Positions 17,593 through 25,685 of a DNA stretch of 64,000 nucleotides are shown here, one piece after another. A program made the translations under genes and the position numbers. The notes beneath the pieces were generated by a model that saw only the letters and a program-made list of their open reading frames with translations, made no database searches and was not told the DNA's origin. How positions within the stretch are numbered: the stretch's first letter is position 1; each line of letters begins with the position of its first letter. Source of the DNA: Nocardioides currus (GTDB lineage: Bacteria; Actinomycetota; Actinomycetes; Propionibacteriales; Nocardioidaceae); assembly GCF_003057875.1 (NCBI RefSeq), contig NZ_PYXZ01000008.1:62001-126000 (forward strand). The letters run 5' to 3'.

Positions 17593-17880
17593 TCACCGCA
17601 CGAGGCAGGGGCGCTTGGGGTCGAACGTCCAGTCCGGCACCAGGAACTGCATCGCGGCCGCGTCGTCACGGGCGCCGAGCCCGTGCTCGAGGTAGAGCGC
17701 GTGAGCCTCGGCGCCGACGCCGTTCTTGAAGCCGATGATCGTGGGGTTGCGTTCGGCGAGGGTGGGCGACCGAGACGTCGTTGAGCACGGCGTTGGCCCG
17801 GCAGACGGCGCTGACATGCTCGACGAGCCCAGGCTGGCTGGCCTCTCGGCGGTCAGGTCGGTCGGGCTGTACTCGGTCAC
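17593..17880 (-). pseudogene. Small unknown gene with two compensating frame breaks
   Basis: A 95-codon frame runs from GTG 17880 to a TGA at 17593, but its middle (about 17770-17840) has poor third-position GC and odd residues ([20 protein letters not shown]). In that middle part the next minus-strand frame has strong high-GC codon use and reads like real protein ([20 protein letters not shown]). The first part (DLTAE) and the last part ([20 protein letters not shown]) look genuine in the original frame. The simplest reading is one gene of about 95 residues with two opposite single-base shifts. I do not recognise the family. Its GTG overlaps the stop of the kinase gene (GTGA), so it was probably translated with it. 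Sequencing error is a real alternative. Confidence 0.45.
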
Positions 17881-18464
17881 TGTCGTCCTTCGGTCGTGGC
17901 GGGGAGATGACCGTCACGCCCGGAGCCGCGATTGATGTCTGTCCGAGCCCGTTTTTGTATCCGGTGATGCGTCGCGGGCATGGTCAGGGCGAGGATCTCG
18001 TCGACCACGTCTGACAACGGGCGGGTGGCGTCGACGACGGTGCCGTTCCTCGGGATGTCCTCCCTGGTCTGGTGGAGGCGCAGGACCAGCGCACGTTCGG
18101 ACGGGCTCGAGCCCCACTCGTCCGATCCGCGCAGGTCGAGGCGCCGGCCGAGCGTCTCCCGGTCCACGTCGAGGACGACGACGTCGTCGAACAGGTCGAT
18201 GAACTGGGCGAAGTTGCGCGACCCGCCGCAGAAGAAGGTCACCGGCTCACGGTCGTCGGCGACCAGCGCTCGAACCCGTGCCACGTCCCAGACGTGGTGC
18301 TCGTGCGACGCCGTGTCGGTCGGCTCACCCGTGGCCGGATCGCCCTGATAGGCGAGCTCGCGGTCTCCGTTGACCGCGCGGAACCCTCGCCGCCCCAGCT
18401 CGTGGCACACCGCGGTCTTGCCCGTGCCGGAGACGCCCTCGACGAGGACGTTGCGCCTACCCAT
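17877..18464 (-). CDS. P-loop nucleotide kinase / AAA-type ATP-binding protein
   Basis: A 195-residue protein starting [20 protein letters not shown]: the Walker A motif GVSGTGKT is at residues 9-16. A lid-type stretch ([19 protein letters not shown]) and [10 protein letters not shown] follow, as in small shikimate/adenylate-kinase-like folds. The substrate is unknown. A longer frame begins 12 codons upstream, but the ATG at 18464 overlaps the last 8 bases of the HNH gene and is the natural coupled start. The C-terminal 25 residues ([17 protein letters not shown]) are basic and do not look conserved. It is second in the unit led by the SOS-box nuclease gene, so it may be DNA-damage induced. 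Confidence 0.7.
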   Translation of the reverse strand: MGRRNVLVEGVSGTGKTAVCHELGRRGFRAVNGDRELAYQGDPATGEPTDTASHEHHVWDVARVRALVADDREPVTFFCGGSRNFAQFIDLFDDVVVLDVDRETLGRRLDLRGSDEWGSSPSERALVLRLHQTREDIPRNGTVVDATRPLSDVVDEILALTMPATHHRIQKRARTDINRGSGRDGHLPATTEGRQ

Positions 18465-19824
18465 GCGCCCATCGTCCCGGGTCGGGATGGATCTCGACAC
18501 CCTCGGGCGCGCTGAGCATCAGCTCGGCCTCGTCGTCGTCGAGCCGTCGCGTGCCGGAGCGGTCGACGAGGAAGCAGAGGCCGTTGGGCGTCTGCCACAG
18601 GTGTCGACCCGGGCCGGCGGTGCGGCACCGGTAGCGGCCGTGCGTCTTCCACCGATGGTGTCGACGTCGGAGGGGACCGCTGTTGTGCGGGCCGGTCTGG
18701 CCCGGCGGGCCGGCAGGGTCGTACGGCGATGAGTGGTCGAAGTCCACCTGCCCGCGGGTGGCGCTGCGCGGACTGAAGGGGAACACGTCGCCCCCGGCCT
18801 GGACCCACACGTGGTCCTTCACGGGCTCCGGGTGCTCGTAGGCGTCCGAACGGGGCCGGGCCGCCAGGTCGAGGACGGGCTGCAGGGTCACGTCGGCATG
18901 ACCGAGCAGCTCGGCGAGCTGTTCGACCATCACCGGGCCGACGCCCTCGACCCGCGCGACGCCGGTGCCGGATCGCAGCGCCGCGTCGGTGACGTGGACG
19001 AAGAGGTGGCCACGACCCCGCAGCGCAGCGAGCTTGCGAGTCGGCAGGGCGCACAGGCGCTCGACGGTGTCGGCCAGGTGGTCCGGAGCCCAGGCCGGCT
19101 GTTCGGGCTCGGCGGATGCGTCGGTCTGGGCATGGTCGAGCAGGAGCTTGAGGAGGTCGACCGGCCGCGCCAGCCAGCCCATCGCGATCGAGCGGAGCTC
19201 GTCGTGGTTGTGGTCGTGACCATGGGTCGACGCGAGGATCTCCGCCACCCGCTCGACCGTCGCGTCGACCCACGCCGCATCGCCAGCCGTCACGCGGGCG
19301 ATGACGTGGCGATAGCCGAACTCGTCGGACCGCGACAGCCGGACGTAGCGCTCGTGGCGGATCCGATCGCGCTCGGCGGCGTGCGTCTCCGGATCGGCCT
19401 CGATGACCTTGGCGCGCGCCAGCTCCAGCACCGTCGAGGGCGCATGCCCGGCAATCGCGCGCGACACCGCCCGATCGACCAGGTCGACCGGACCGGCCAG
19501 CAGAGGTCGCGAGATGACGGCCACCCTCCGTGCCACCCAAGGCTCGCACTTCCCGGCCGCCACGACCGCCCACGTACGAGGGAGCCGGTGCATCAGGTCG
19601 AGGGTGTCGGCGATCAAGGACCGAGCGGTCATCGCGTGCGTCTCCTGCGCCATCGCCAGCTCGGCCAGCGCGTACTCCCGCAGCTCTGGAGTGCCGTCGC
19701 CGCCCGGGTGGATCATCGGGTCGCGATCGTCGCGGGGCTCGCCGTGGACGGCTGCCCACTGGGCGGCCAGCAGCATCTCGTCGACCTCGGCCAGGCGGCG
19801 TAAGCGACGACGGGCCGTCGCCAT
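18457..19824 (-). CDS. 13E12-type DUF222/HNH endonuclease, N-terminus frame-shifted
   Basis: From ATG 19824 this reads 455 residues: a helical DUF222 region (residues about 1-290, with HRLPRTWAVVAAGKCEPWVARRVA) and a C-terminal HNH nuclease core near residues 360-400, with DFDHSSPYDP then NSGPLRRRHHRWKTHG. These proteins are common in mycobacteria and Nocardioides. Relatives begin about 25 residues earlier. Here the matching N-terminus (MAAALTYTDSPATPAIDELS) exists from ATG 19898 but in another frame, and a TGA (19846-19848) blocks the nuclease frame. A LexA box lies 15 bases upstream of ATG 19898, supporting 19898 as the original start and a single-base shift near 19835-19848. The shortened protein may still work, because the HNH end is intact. 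Confidence 0.8.
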   Translation of the reverse strand: MATARRRLRRLAEVDEMLLAAQWAAVHGEPRDDRDPMIHPGGDGTPELREYALAELAMAQETHAMTARSLIADTLDLMHRLPRTWAVVAAGKCEPWVARRVAVISRPLLAGPVDLVDRAVSRAIAGHAPSTVLELARAKVIEADPETHAAERDRIRHERYVRLSRSDEFGYRHVIARVTAGDAAWVDATVERVAEILASTHGHDHNHDELRSIAMGWLARPVDLLKLLLDHAQTDASAEPEQPAWAPDHLADTVERLCALPTRKLAALRGRGHLFVHVTDAALRSGTGVARVEGVGPVMVEQLAELLGHADVTLQPVLDLAARPRSDAYEHPEPVKDHVWVQAGGDVFPFSPRSATRGQVDFDHSSPYDPAGPPGQTGPHNSGPLRRRHHRWKTHGRYRCRTAGPGRHLWQTPNGLCFLVDRSGTRRLDDDEAELMLSAPEGVEIHPDPGRWAHG

Positions 19825-19904
19825 CTCCAGCAGGTCGCGCTCAGCTCATCGATCGCCGGCGTCGCCGGGGAGTCGGTGTAGGTGAGAGCTGCGGCCATGC
19901 CTCC

Positions 19905-19910
19905 ATTCTC
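19905..19910 (-). promoter_or_regulatory. Possible -10 element of the SOS-controlled nuclease gene
   Basis: GAGAAT on the minus strand, six bases before ATG 19898 and directly downstream of the LexA box. It deviates from TANNNT at the first base, so this is tentative. Confidence 0.35.
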
Positions 19911-19912
19911 GA

Positions 19913-19928
19913 TCGAACGCACGTTCGA
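19913..19928. promoter_or_regulatory. LexA (SOS) box
   Basis: TCGAACGCACGTTCGA is an exact match to the actinobacterial/mycobacterial SOS box, with GAAC-N4-GTTC inside a 16-base palindrome (only the central CA/GC step is asymmetric). It sits 15 bases upstream of ATG 19898, where a bound repressor would cover the promoter of the DUF222/HNH gene. 13E12-family genes in Mycobacterium tuberculosis are known members of the LexA regulon, so the site and the gene fit each other. The divergent zinc-ribbon gene starts 85 bases away and could also be affected. Confidence 0.88.
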
Positions 19929-20013
19929 CACAACGAGCAGTCTGGGCCTGTGGAGAACGAGCGCGAATCGCGGGGCTCTAGGCTCGGATCCCGTCTGATC
20001 GGAGGCCCCATCC

Positions 20014-20277
20014 GTGCACGTGTTCGTGAAGCCCACCCAGTCCTTCCTGGCCTGCCACGTCTGCGGGGGGCTGCGGTTCGCGAGCCGCGAGATCAAGATG
20101 ACCACGACCAGGATGACCTTTCTCGACCTCGAGTGGCTCAACCGATCGGCGGACGGCGTGATCTGCCTGCGCTGCGGCTTCGTGCACACCTTCATGGGCG
20201 ACGCCCACCAGTTCCTCGACCCCTCCGTCGTCGACCCGGCCGATCTCCCGGCGGACCCGCTGGAGTCGACGACATGA
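20014..20277 (+). CDS. Small zinc-ribbon protein
   Basis: An 87-residue protein with two CxxC knuckles, CHVC near residue 14 and CLRC near residue 51, spaced as in a zinc ribbon. Between them is a basic stretch (REIKMTTTRMTFLDLEWLNR). It could bind nucleic acid or be a metal-dependent adaptor; nothing more specific is visible. The GTG start at 20014 has GGAGG eight bases upstream, and a TAGGCT at 19979-19984 is a plausible -10 for a short-leader transcript. It overlaps the next gene by ATGA, so the two are probably co-translated. Confidence 0.65.
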   Translation: MHVFVKPTQSFLACHVCGGLRFASREIKMTTTRMTFLDLEWLNRSADGVICLRCGFVHTFMGDAHQFLDPSVVDPADLPADPLESTT

Positions 20278-20750
20278 CCGACGACCGGAAGGCAGCCATG
20301 GACCACCAGACGTTCCGCACGACCCTGGAGGCGACGGGCGGCAACAACGTCGGGATCGTCGTCCCGGACGAGGTGCTGGCGGGCCTCGGCCGCGGCAAGC
20401 GCGTGCCGGTGGTCGTGACGATCGACGGCGACTTCACCTACCGCACCACCACCGGCTCGATGGGCGGGCGCTCGATGATCTCGTTCAACGCGGCGACGCG
20501 CGCGGCCACCGGGAGAGCGGCCGGTGACGAGGTCGAGGTGCGCCTGGAGGTCGACGACGCACCGCGCACGGTCGAGGTCCCGACCGAGCTGCAGTCCCTG
20601 CTGGACGCCGACGAGGGGGCAGCGGCGGCCTGGCAGGCCCTCTCGCCGAGCAAGCAGAAGGCGCACGTCCTGTCAGTGGCGGACGCGAAGACCGACGAGA
20701 CCCGGCAGCGACGCCTCGACAAGGTCGTCGCCGCCCTGCTCGGCGGGTGA
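20274..20750 (+). CDS. DUF1905/YdeI-OmdA domain protein
   Basis: A 158-residue protein. Residues about 8-95 form a DUF1905 beta-barrel (FRTTLEATGGNNVGIVVPDEV, then KRVPVVVTIDGDFTYRTT and the MGGRSMISFNAATRAATGRAAGDEV motif). The C-terminal 60 residues match the YdeI/OmdA-like helical tail (ALSPSKQKAHVLSVADAKTDETRQRRLDKVV). Such proteins are linked in the literature to bacteriocin or peptide tolerance in some bacteria, but the mechanism is not known. The ATG at 20274 overlaps the zinc-ribbon stop; a second ATG at 20298 is possible. It overlaps the next gene by GTGA. Confidence 0.78.
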   Translation: MTDDRKAAMDHQTFRTTLEATGGNNVGIVVPDEVLAGLGRGKRVPVVVTIDGDFTYRTTTGSMGGRSMISFNAATRAATGRAAGDEVEVRLEVDDAPRTVEVPTELQSLLDADEGAAAAWQALSPSKQKAHVLSVADAKTDETRQRRLDKVVAALLGG

Positions 20751-21562
20751 CGAGGATGAGCGTCCTCCTGGTCGGCTGCGGCGACCTCGGCGCGGCGGTC
20801 GGCCTGCGGCTGGCCGGGCAGGGACACGACGTGCTGGCGCTGCGGCGCAACGCGGCACAGGTCCCGCCTCCCCTGCGCGGTCAGGCCGTCGACCTGACCA
20901 AGCAGGCACCCGACCTCGCCGGGTTCGAACCACGGTTCGTCGTCGTCGCGCTCACCGCGCGCCCGCGGACCGAGGAGAGCTACCGGGCGACGTACGTCGA
21001 CGGGATGCGCCGCGCCCTCGACGCCCTGGCGACGTCACCCGAGCGCGCCGTGCTCGTCTCCTCCACCGCCGTCCACGGCAGCACGGAGCGACCCGCCCTC
21101 GAGGACGAGGACGCGGCAACCAGCCCGACGGACGGCCCCGGCCGCATGCTCGTCGAGGCCGAGCAGGTCTTCCACGAGCGCCTGCCGCACGGCACGGTCC
21201 TGCGCCTGAGCGGTTTGTACGGCGGGAGCAGCACGCGGCTCCTCGACCAGGTCCGCGAGGGGCGGGTCGAGGACCCGCACCGCTGGACGAACCGCATCCA
21301 CCGCGAGGACGCGGCCACCGCCGTCGTGCACCTGCTGACGATGCCTGCGCAGCCCGAGCGGCTCTACCTCGGGACCGACGACGAGCCCGCACAGCTGGGC
21401 GACGTGGCGGCCTTCATCGCCGACCGCATCGGCGGTCCGCGACCACCCACGTCCGACCCGGAGCAGGGCCACGGCAAGCGGCTGTCCAACGCCCGGTTGC
21501 GAGCGACGGGCTGGGCGCCGACGAGGCCGAGCTACCGCGAGGGCTACGCGGCGATCGGCTAG
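20747..21562 (+). CDS. NAD-dependent epimerase/dehydratase-like SDR protein
   Basis: A 271-residue Rossmann protein with an N-terminal dinucleotide-binding motif VGCGDLGAAVGLRLAGQG and the SSTAVHG serine strand. It lacks a clear YxxxK catalytic pair, as in the YeeZ-type atypical extended SDR group. It probably binds NAD(P), but substrate and reaction are unknown. The GTG start at 20747 overlaps the preceding stop (GTGA); an ATG four codons in is possible. It is the last gene of a three-gene unit with the zinc-ribbon and DUF1905 genes. Its end overlaps the convergent histidine kinase by 4 bases. Confidence 0.75.
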   Translation: MTRMSVLLVGCGDLGAAVGLRLAGQGHDVLALRRNAAQVPPPLRGQAVDLTKQAPDLAGFEPRFVVVALTARPRTEESYRATYVDGMRRALDALATSPERAVLVSSTAVHGSTERPALEDEDAATSPTDGPGRMLVEAEQVFHERLPHGTVLRLSGLYGGSSTRLLDQVREGRVEDPHRWTNRIHREDAATAVVHLLTMPAQPERLYLGTDDEPAQLGDVAAFIADRIGGPRPPTSDPEQGHGKRLSNARLRATGWAPTRPSYREGYAAIG

Positions 21563-23325
21563 CTGGCCGCCGGCAGGCGGACCGTGACGGTCGTGCCGTG
21601 GCCGAGCGCGGACGTCAGCGACAGCACGCCGGCGTGGCGGCGCACGAGCCGGTCCACGATCACCAGCCCGAGACCGGTGCCGGGTCGCGACCGCGCCTCG
21701 GGGTTGTTGGACCGGAAGAACTCCTTGAACAGCTGGTGCTGGTCCTCCTCCGAGATCCCGAGCCCCTGGTCGACCACCTCGACCACGGCGTCCTGCTCGT
21801 GGCGGGACAGCACCACCCGCACCGACGAGTCCTCGTGGGAGTACTTCACGGCGTTGCTCACCAGGTTGGCGAAGAGCCGGTGCAGGTCCTCCGCCTGCCC
21901 CTGCACGACCAGGGCGTCGGTCGCGTCGTCGATCGACAGCGCGATCGACCGGGTCGAGGCGACGTGGCAGCACTCGTCCACCACGGCGGCGATGACCTCG
22001 CGCAGGTCGACCGGCACCGGGTCGAACTCGGCGTCGGGGTCGGAGACGTGGGCGACGGCGAGCAGGTCCTCGACCACGGCCTCGAGCCGGCCGGCGCCGC
22101 GGGTCGCGGCCTCGACCGAGCGGCGTACGTCGACCGACAGGTCCTCCTCCTCGATCAGCTCGAGGTAGCCCGACACCGAGGCCAGCGGGCTGCGCAGCTC
22201 GTGGGCGACGGTGTTCATCAGCTCGGTGCGGTAGCGGTCGAGCTCGCGCAAGCGGTCGACCAGCCCACGCTGCTGCTCGAGCTGACGGGCGTTGGCGATG
22301 GCGCGGCCGAGGTCGTGGGCGATGTCGAGGGCGGCCGCACGTTCCATCTCGCTCCACGCTGCCATGCCGACCACCCGGGTCAGCGCGAGGTAGCCGAGGC
22401 ACTCGGGCCCCGCGCCGAGTGGGACGAAGAGCGCCGAGCCGAGCCGCATCCGGTCCAGGAACTCCGACACCAGCGCGACGTCGGCCGGCGCGAGACCGGG
22501 GTGGTCGGGCTGCTCGCGAGTGAGCTGGACGACCTCCTGGCGCTCCCAGAAGAGGTGGGCGAGCCGGACCGCGAGCTCGTCGAGCTCGTCGAGCATCGGC
22601 AGCTCGTAGCCGTAGTGCGACCACCAGGCGCTGGCCGCACCGCCGCCGGGGTCGAACGCCGACAGCCACATGCCGACCGCGTCGAAGCACTCGGCCACGA
22701 CCGTCCGGCTGGCCTCGACGACCTTGTCGAGCGAGTCCTCGCCCAGGGCCGCGCGGACGACCTCGCGCACCTCGGCCGAGAGCCGGACGCTGGTCTGGAG
22801 CTCCTCGCGCTCGAGGGCCAGCAGCACCTGGGTGCGGGCGACCCCGGCATAGCTGGTGAGGGCGGCCTGCTGGGCGGCCCCGGGTCGCAGCCCGTTGACC
22901 GGCGAGTCCACGGCGAGCAGCCCGCGGATCTCACCCGCATCGTCGAGGAGGGGCGAGATGAGGAGGTCCAGCGGGTCCCAGGCGTCGGGCGCGTCCGGGA
23001 CCTCGTGGTGGGCGATGTGGCTGTAGGCGAGCATCTCGTCGCCGACGCGCTCGCCCGGGACGAAGTGGAGGACACCCCACTGCTCGGACTTGTCGAGCTC
23101 GCCCTGGAGGACGTCGAGCGAGATCTGGGTCCCGATCATGGCGGAGGTGCCGTCGCCGTACGTCGCGACGACCTCCAAGAAGTCACCCTGGCGCACGCTG
23201 ACGGCGGCCTCGCCGAAGCCGGCCAGCGCGGCCGCCCCCTCGGCGAGCACCTGCAAGGACGCCCTCGTGGAGGCGTCCGACCACGTGCTGGAGCCCCCTG
23301 TCGACCCCGCTTCGTCCTCGTCCAC
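21559..23325 (-). CDS. Soluble sensor histidine kinase with two GAF-like domains
   Basis: A 588-residue protein without membrane helices. Residues about 20-175 and 200-345 look like GAF domains (LISPLLDDAGEIRGLLAVDS; SALFVPLGAGPECLGYLALTR). A HisKA domain follows, with the phospho-acceptor histidine in NTVAHELRSPLASVSGY near residue 375. The HATPase domain has an N box (FANLVSNAVKYSHED), G1 (VVDQGLGISEED) and G2 (RPGTGLGLVIVDRL). It should autophosphorylate in response to an internal signal, possibly redox or a small ligand. No response regulator gene adjoins it, so the partner is elsewhere. The GTG start has GAGGGGAG a few bases upstream. Confidence 0.9.
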   Translation of the reverse strand: MDEDEAGSTGGSSTWSDASTRASLQVLAEGAAALAGFGEAAVSVRQGDFLEVVATYGDGTSAMIGTQISLDVLQGELDKSEQWGVLHFVPGERVGDEMLAYSHIAHHEVPDAPDAWDPLDLLISPLLDDAGEIRGLLAVDSPVNGLRPGAAQQAALTSYAGVARTQVLLALEREELQTSVRLSAEVREVVRAALGEDSLDKVVEASRTVVAECFDAVGMWLSAFDPGGGAASAWWSHYGYELPMLDELDELAVRLAHLFWERQEVVQLTREQPDHPGLAPADVALVSEFLDRMRLGSALFVPLGAGPECLGYLALTRVVGMAAWSEMERAAALDIAHDLGRAIANARQLEQQRGLVDRLRELDRYRTELMNTVAHELRSPLASVSGYLELIEEEDLSVDVRRSVEAATRGAGRLEAVVEDLLAVAHVSDPDAEFDPVPVDLREVIAAVVDECCHVASTRSIALSIDDATDALVVQGQAEDLHRLFANLVSNAVKYSHEDSSVRVVLSRHEQDAVVEVVDQGLGISEEDQHQLFKEFFRSNNPEARSRPGTGLGLVIVDRLVRRHAGVLSLTSALGHGTTVTVRLPAAS

Positions 23326-23547
23326 GTTCTCCCCTCACCGCGAAAACACCCGAGTGCCCCCATTCGCTGGGACAAGCGCACCACAATTGCGCCCCCCGGC
23401 GCAGCAAGACCGCTCCATTCCCCCGGACACCTCATCACCAGATCGCCCGGTGGTCCAGACCGCATGGTCAAGTCCGACCCGTTTCCCCCTCATCGACGCT
23501 CGTTGCCCACCATCCTCGAGCGTGTAGGAACTCATCTGGGGAGATGC

Positions 23548-24306
23548 GTGAAAGCCATGAGCTCTGGTCAACGACCGAAGGCGGCGCCCGTGCTGCCGAG
23601 ACCGATGGTCTCGAAGAACGACCTCGCCGCCCTGTCCAAGGGCGACAAGGACGTCTCGCTGAGCGCGCTCGTGCGCGAGTGGCTGACGACGTCGGAGACC
23701 GTCGAGCGCCAGGGCAGGCCGCCCGGCGACGACTCGCCGCTGGTGCCGAAGTGGACGCCCCCGCGCGAGGACCCGCTCAGCGGCGTCGTGCCCGTCACCG
23801 TCGCGACCCCGGCGCTGCCGCGGCGGCGTCGCCAGATCCTGCCGCACCCCACCCGCCGTCTCGCAGTCCTCATCGACGTCGCGACGACCGCCGCCTCGTC
23901 AGCCGACGCGCTCTTCGCCGCCCTGGTCGACCAGGGCACGGTCAGCGTCTGCCGGGCGTACGGCGACTTCACGTCGGCGATCTCCCGGGCGTGGTGGCCG
24001 ACGCCGCTGCAGCAGCACGGGATCCAGCCCTATCACCACTTCGGCGAGGCCCACGACCAGCGCGCGCTCGTCGCGCTGACCATCGACGCGGTCGACCTGG
24101 CCCGCGAGTCGGCCGTCGACGTCGTGGTCATCGTCGGCGACCTCGTCTCGTTGCACCCACTGGTCCAGCGGCTGAACTACTCGGGCATCCAGGTCATCGC
24201 CGTCGGCACGACCCCGACCCCCGACGACGTGCGCACCCTGTGCCACGAGTTCGTCGACCTGTCGAGCGAGCCGGGCTCCGACGGGTCGGGCAAGCACAGC
24301 GCCTGA
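23548..24306 (+). CDS. NYN/PIN-like domain protein with altered active site
   Basis: A 252-residue protein. Residues 1-100 are a polar, proline-rich, low-complexity N-terminus. From about residue 105 (RRLAVLIDVATT) it follows the LabA/NYN (DUF88) ribonuclease layout: the first aspartate in VLIDV, an ALTIDAVDLA helix, VDVVVIVGDLVSLHPLVQRL and a final VIAVGT strand. NYN nucleases normally keep the metal-binding set D..N, D and SGDSDF. Here the asparagine is replaced and the last motif reads VGDLVSL, so part of the acidic cluster is missing. It may bind RNA without cutting, or be a diverged nuclease. GTG 23548 is chosen for its GGGGAG spacing; ATG 23557 is possible. Confidence 0.68.
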   Translation: MKAMSSGQRPKAAPVLPRPMVSKNDLAALSKGDKDVSLSALVREWLTTSETVERQGRPPGDDSPLVPKWTPPREDPLSGVVPVTVATPALPRRRRQILPHPTRRLAVLIDVATTAASSADALFAALVDQGTVSVCRAYGDFTSAISRAWWPTPLQQHGIQPYHHFGEAHDQRALVALTIDAVDLARESAVDVVVIVGDLVSLHPLVQRLNYSGIQVIAVGTTPTPDDVRTLCHEFVDLSSEPGSDGSGKHSA

Positions 24307-24310
24307 AGGC

Positions 24311-25648
24311 TCAGAGACCGCCGAGCGCGGCCAGGTTGGCCGTGCCCGGCCCGCCGTGCTCGGCGAGCCTGGCGCGGGCGTCGTCGAGGGCGGCCGACGG
24401 CGGGTGCCCGGCCGGGACGCGGGCCGGGTTCAGCGCGACCCCGTCCGCCCACTCCTTGATGTCCGGCTCGGCCGAGAACGTCGCCGTGGCGCGGGCACCG
24501 CGCACCGTCATGGCCGCCCAGTCGGCCAGCGAGTTGCCGTAGTTGGACGGCGGGCAGAGCCGGTTCTTCTCGGCGTCGTCGGTGCGCGTGGCCTCGACGT
24601 AGCCCGTCAGGGCCGCACCGAAGCACGGGAACCCGGCCCGGACCGGCTGCAGCGTGATGTCCTCCGGGCGCCAGACCGGGACGAGCGGCGGCTGCCGCAG
24701 CCCGTCGGCCGCGCAGTGCACGACGAGGGCGTCGCGGGCCACCTCGACCGTGCCGTCGTCGAAGTGGAGGCGGCCGGCGTCGACGGACCTGATGTGTCCG
24801 CGGCGTACGACGTCCTCGATCGTGCGCAGCCGGTCGAGCTCCCACCGGGCGAGCGTGGGCGCCTTGGCCATCGTCGGCAGCCGGTCGCGGTCGATGCGCA
24901 GCATCACGCCGCCCTCCTCCATCCGCAGGAAGAAGTCGTCGAGCGTGGTCGCGGCGGCGCCGGCCTGCATGACGTCGGCGGCCATGCCCAGGAAGATCGC
25001 GGGGTCGGGCTGGACGACCGCCCGGTTGAGCATCCACGGCTCGCGCGGACGCACCCAGCAGATCGCGCCGGGGTCGACGCCGTGCTCGAGGAGCCACACG
25101 CAGGCGTCGGTCGCGGTCTTGCCGGAGCCCACGACGACGTACGACGCCGGCAGCTCCTCCAGCCGGGCGAGCTCGTTGACCGCGACCACGCGGGCGCCGG
25201 GCTCGACGAGGAACGGCGGCGGCGTCTCGGCGGGGATCGTCGGCGCGAGGTGGTGGGCGTTGACGACCCGGCACGACGTGGGGACCTCCAGGCTCCCGAC
25301 GTCGGTGCCGGGCAGGAAGTCGACGCGTCCGGTCGCCCGCAGTCGCTCGAGCACGCGTGCGTAGTAGTCGGTGATCTCCGTCTGGCTCGCCCGCTCCTGG
25401 AGGCCGGCCTCGGGGCCGCTGTCCTGCAGCCGGCCGCCACCGAGCAGCGTCGACGCGACCCCGTAGAACGCCGACGACTGGTGCAGCCGGACGAAGGGGT
25501 AGGCCTCGAGCCAGTGGCCGCCCGGGCCCCGGCGCCGATCGACGATGACGACCCGCGCGTCGGAGTGGTCGACGAGCGCGTCGACGAAGGCCATCCCGGT
25601 CGCGCCGGCACCCACGACGAGGTAGTCGGCGTCGATCGTGCGGGACAT
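24311..25648 (-). CDS. FAD/NAD(P)-binding oxidoreductase
   Basis: A 445-residue flavoprotein. The N-terminal FAD motif is YLVVGAGATGMAFVDAL (GxGxTG) at about residues 9-25, with an acidic/basic end at VIVDRRRGPGGHW; a second dinucleotide motif YVVVGSGKTATDACVWLLEHG lies near residue 180. The layout resembles YhjG/NAD(P)-binding monooxygenase-like or lysine N6-hydroxylase-like proteins. The substrate is unknown. ATG 25648 begins MSRTIDADYLVVGAG and is preferred to an upstream in-frame ATG that would be unusual for the fold. It is divergent from the glycerophosphotransferase-like gene, 37 bases away. Confidence 0.78.
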   Translation of the reverse strand: MSRTIDADYLVVGAGATGMAFVDALVDHSDARVVIVDRRRGPGGHWLEAYPFVRLHQSSAFYGVASTLLGGGRLQDSGPEAGLQERASQTEITDYYARVLERLRATGRVDFLPGTDVGSLEVPTSCRVVNAHHLAPTIPAETPPPFLVEPGARVVAVNELARLEELPASYVVVGSGKTATDACVWLLEHGVDPGAICWVRPREPWMLNRAVVQPDPAIFLGMAADVMQAGAAATTLDDFFLRMEEGGVMLRIDRDRLPTMAKAPTLARWELDRLRTIEDVVRRGHIRSVDAGRLHFDDGTVEVARDALVVHCAADGLRQPPLVPVWRPEDITLQPVRAGFPCFGAALTGYVEATRTDDAEKNRLCPPSNYGNSLADWAAMTVRGARATATFSAEPDIKEWADGVALNPARVPAGHPPSAALDDARARLAEHGGPGTANLAALGGL

Positions 25649-25673
25649 GACCCCACGGTTGCACATCGCTCAC

Positions 25674-25679
25674 TAGAAT
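25674..25679 (+). promoter_or_regulatory. -10 element of a leaderless promoter
   Basis: TAGAAT, six bases before GTG 25686, with no ribosome binding site between. It is the best -10 match among the leaderless promoters in this window. Confidence 0.6.
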
Positions 25680-25685
25680 TCGTTC

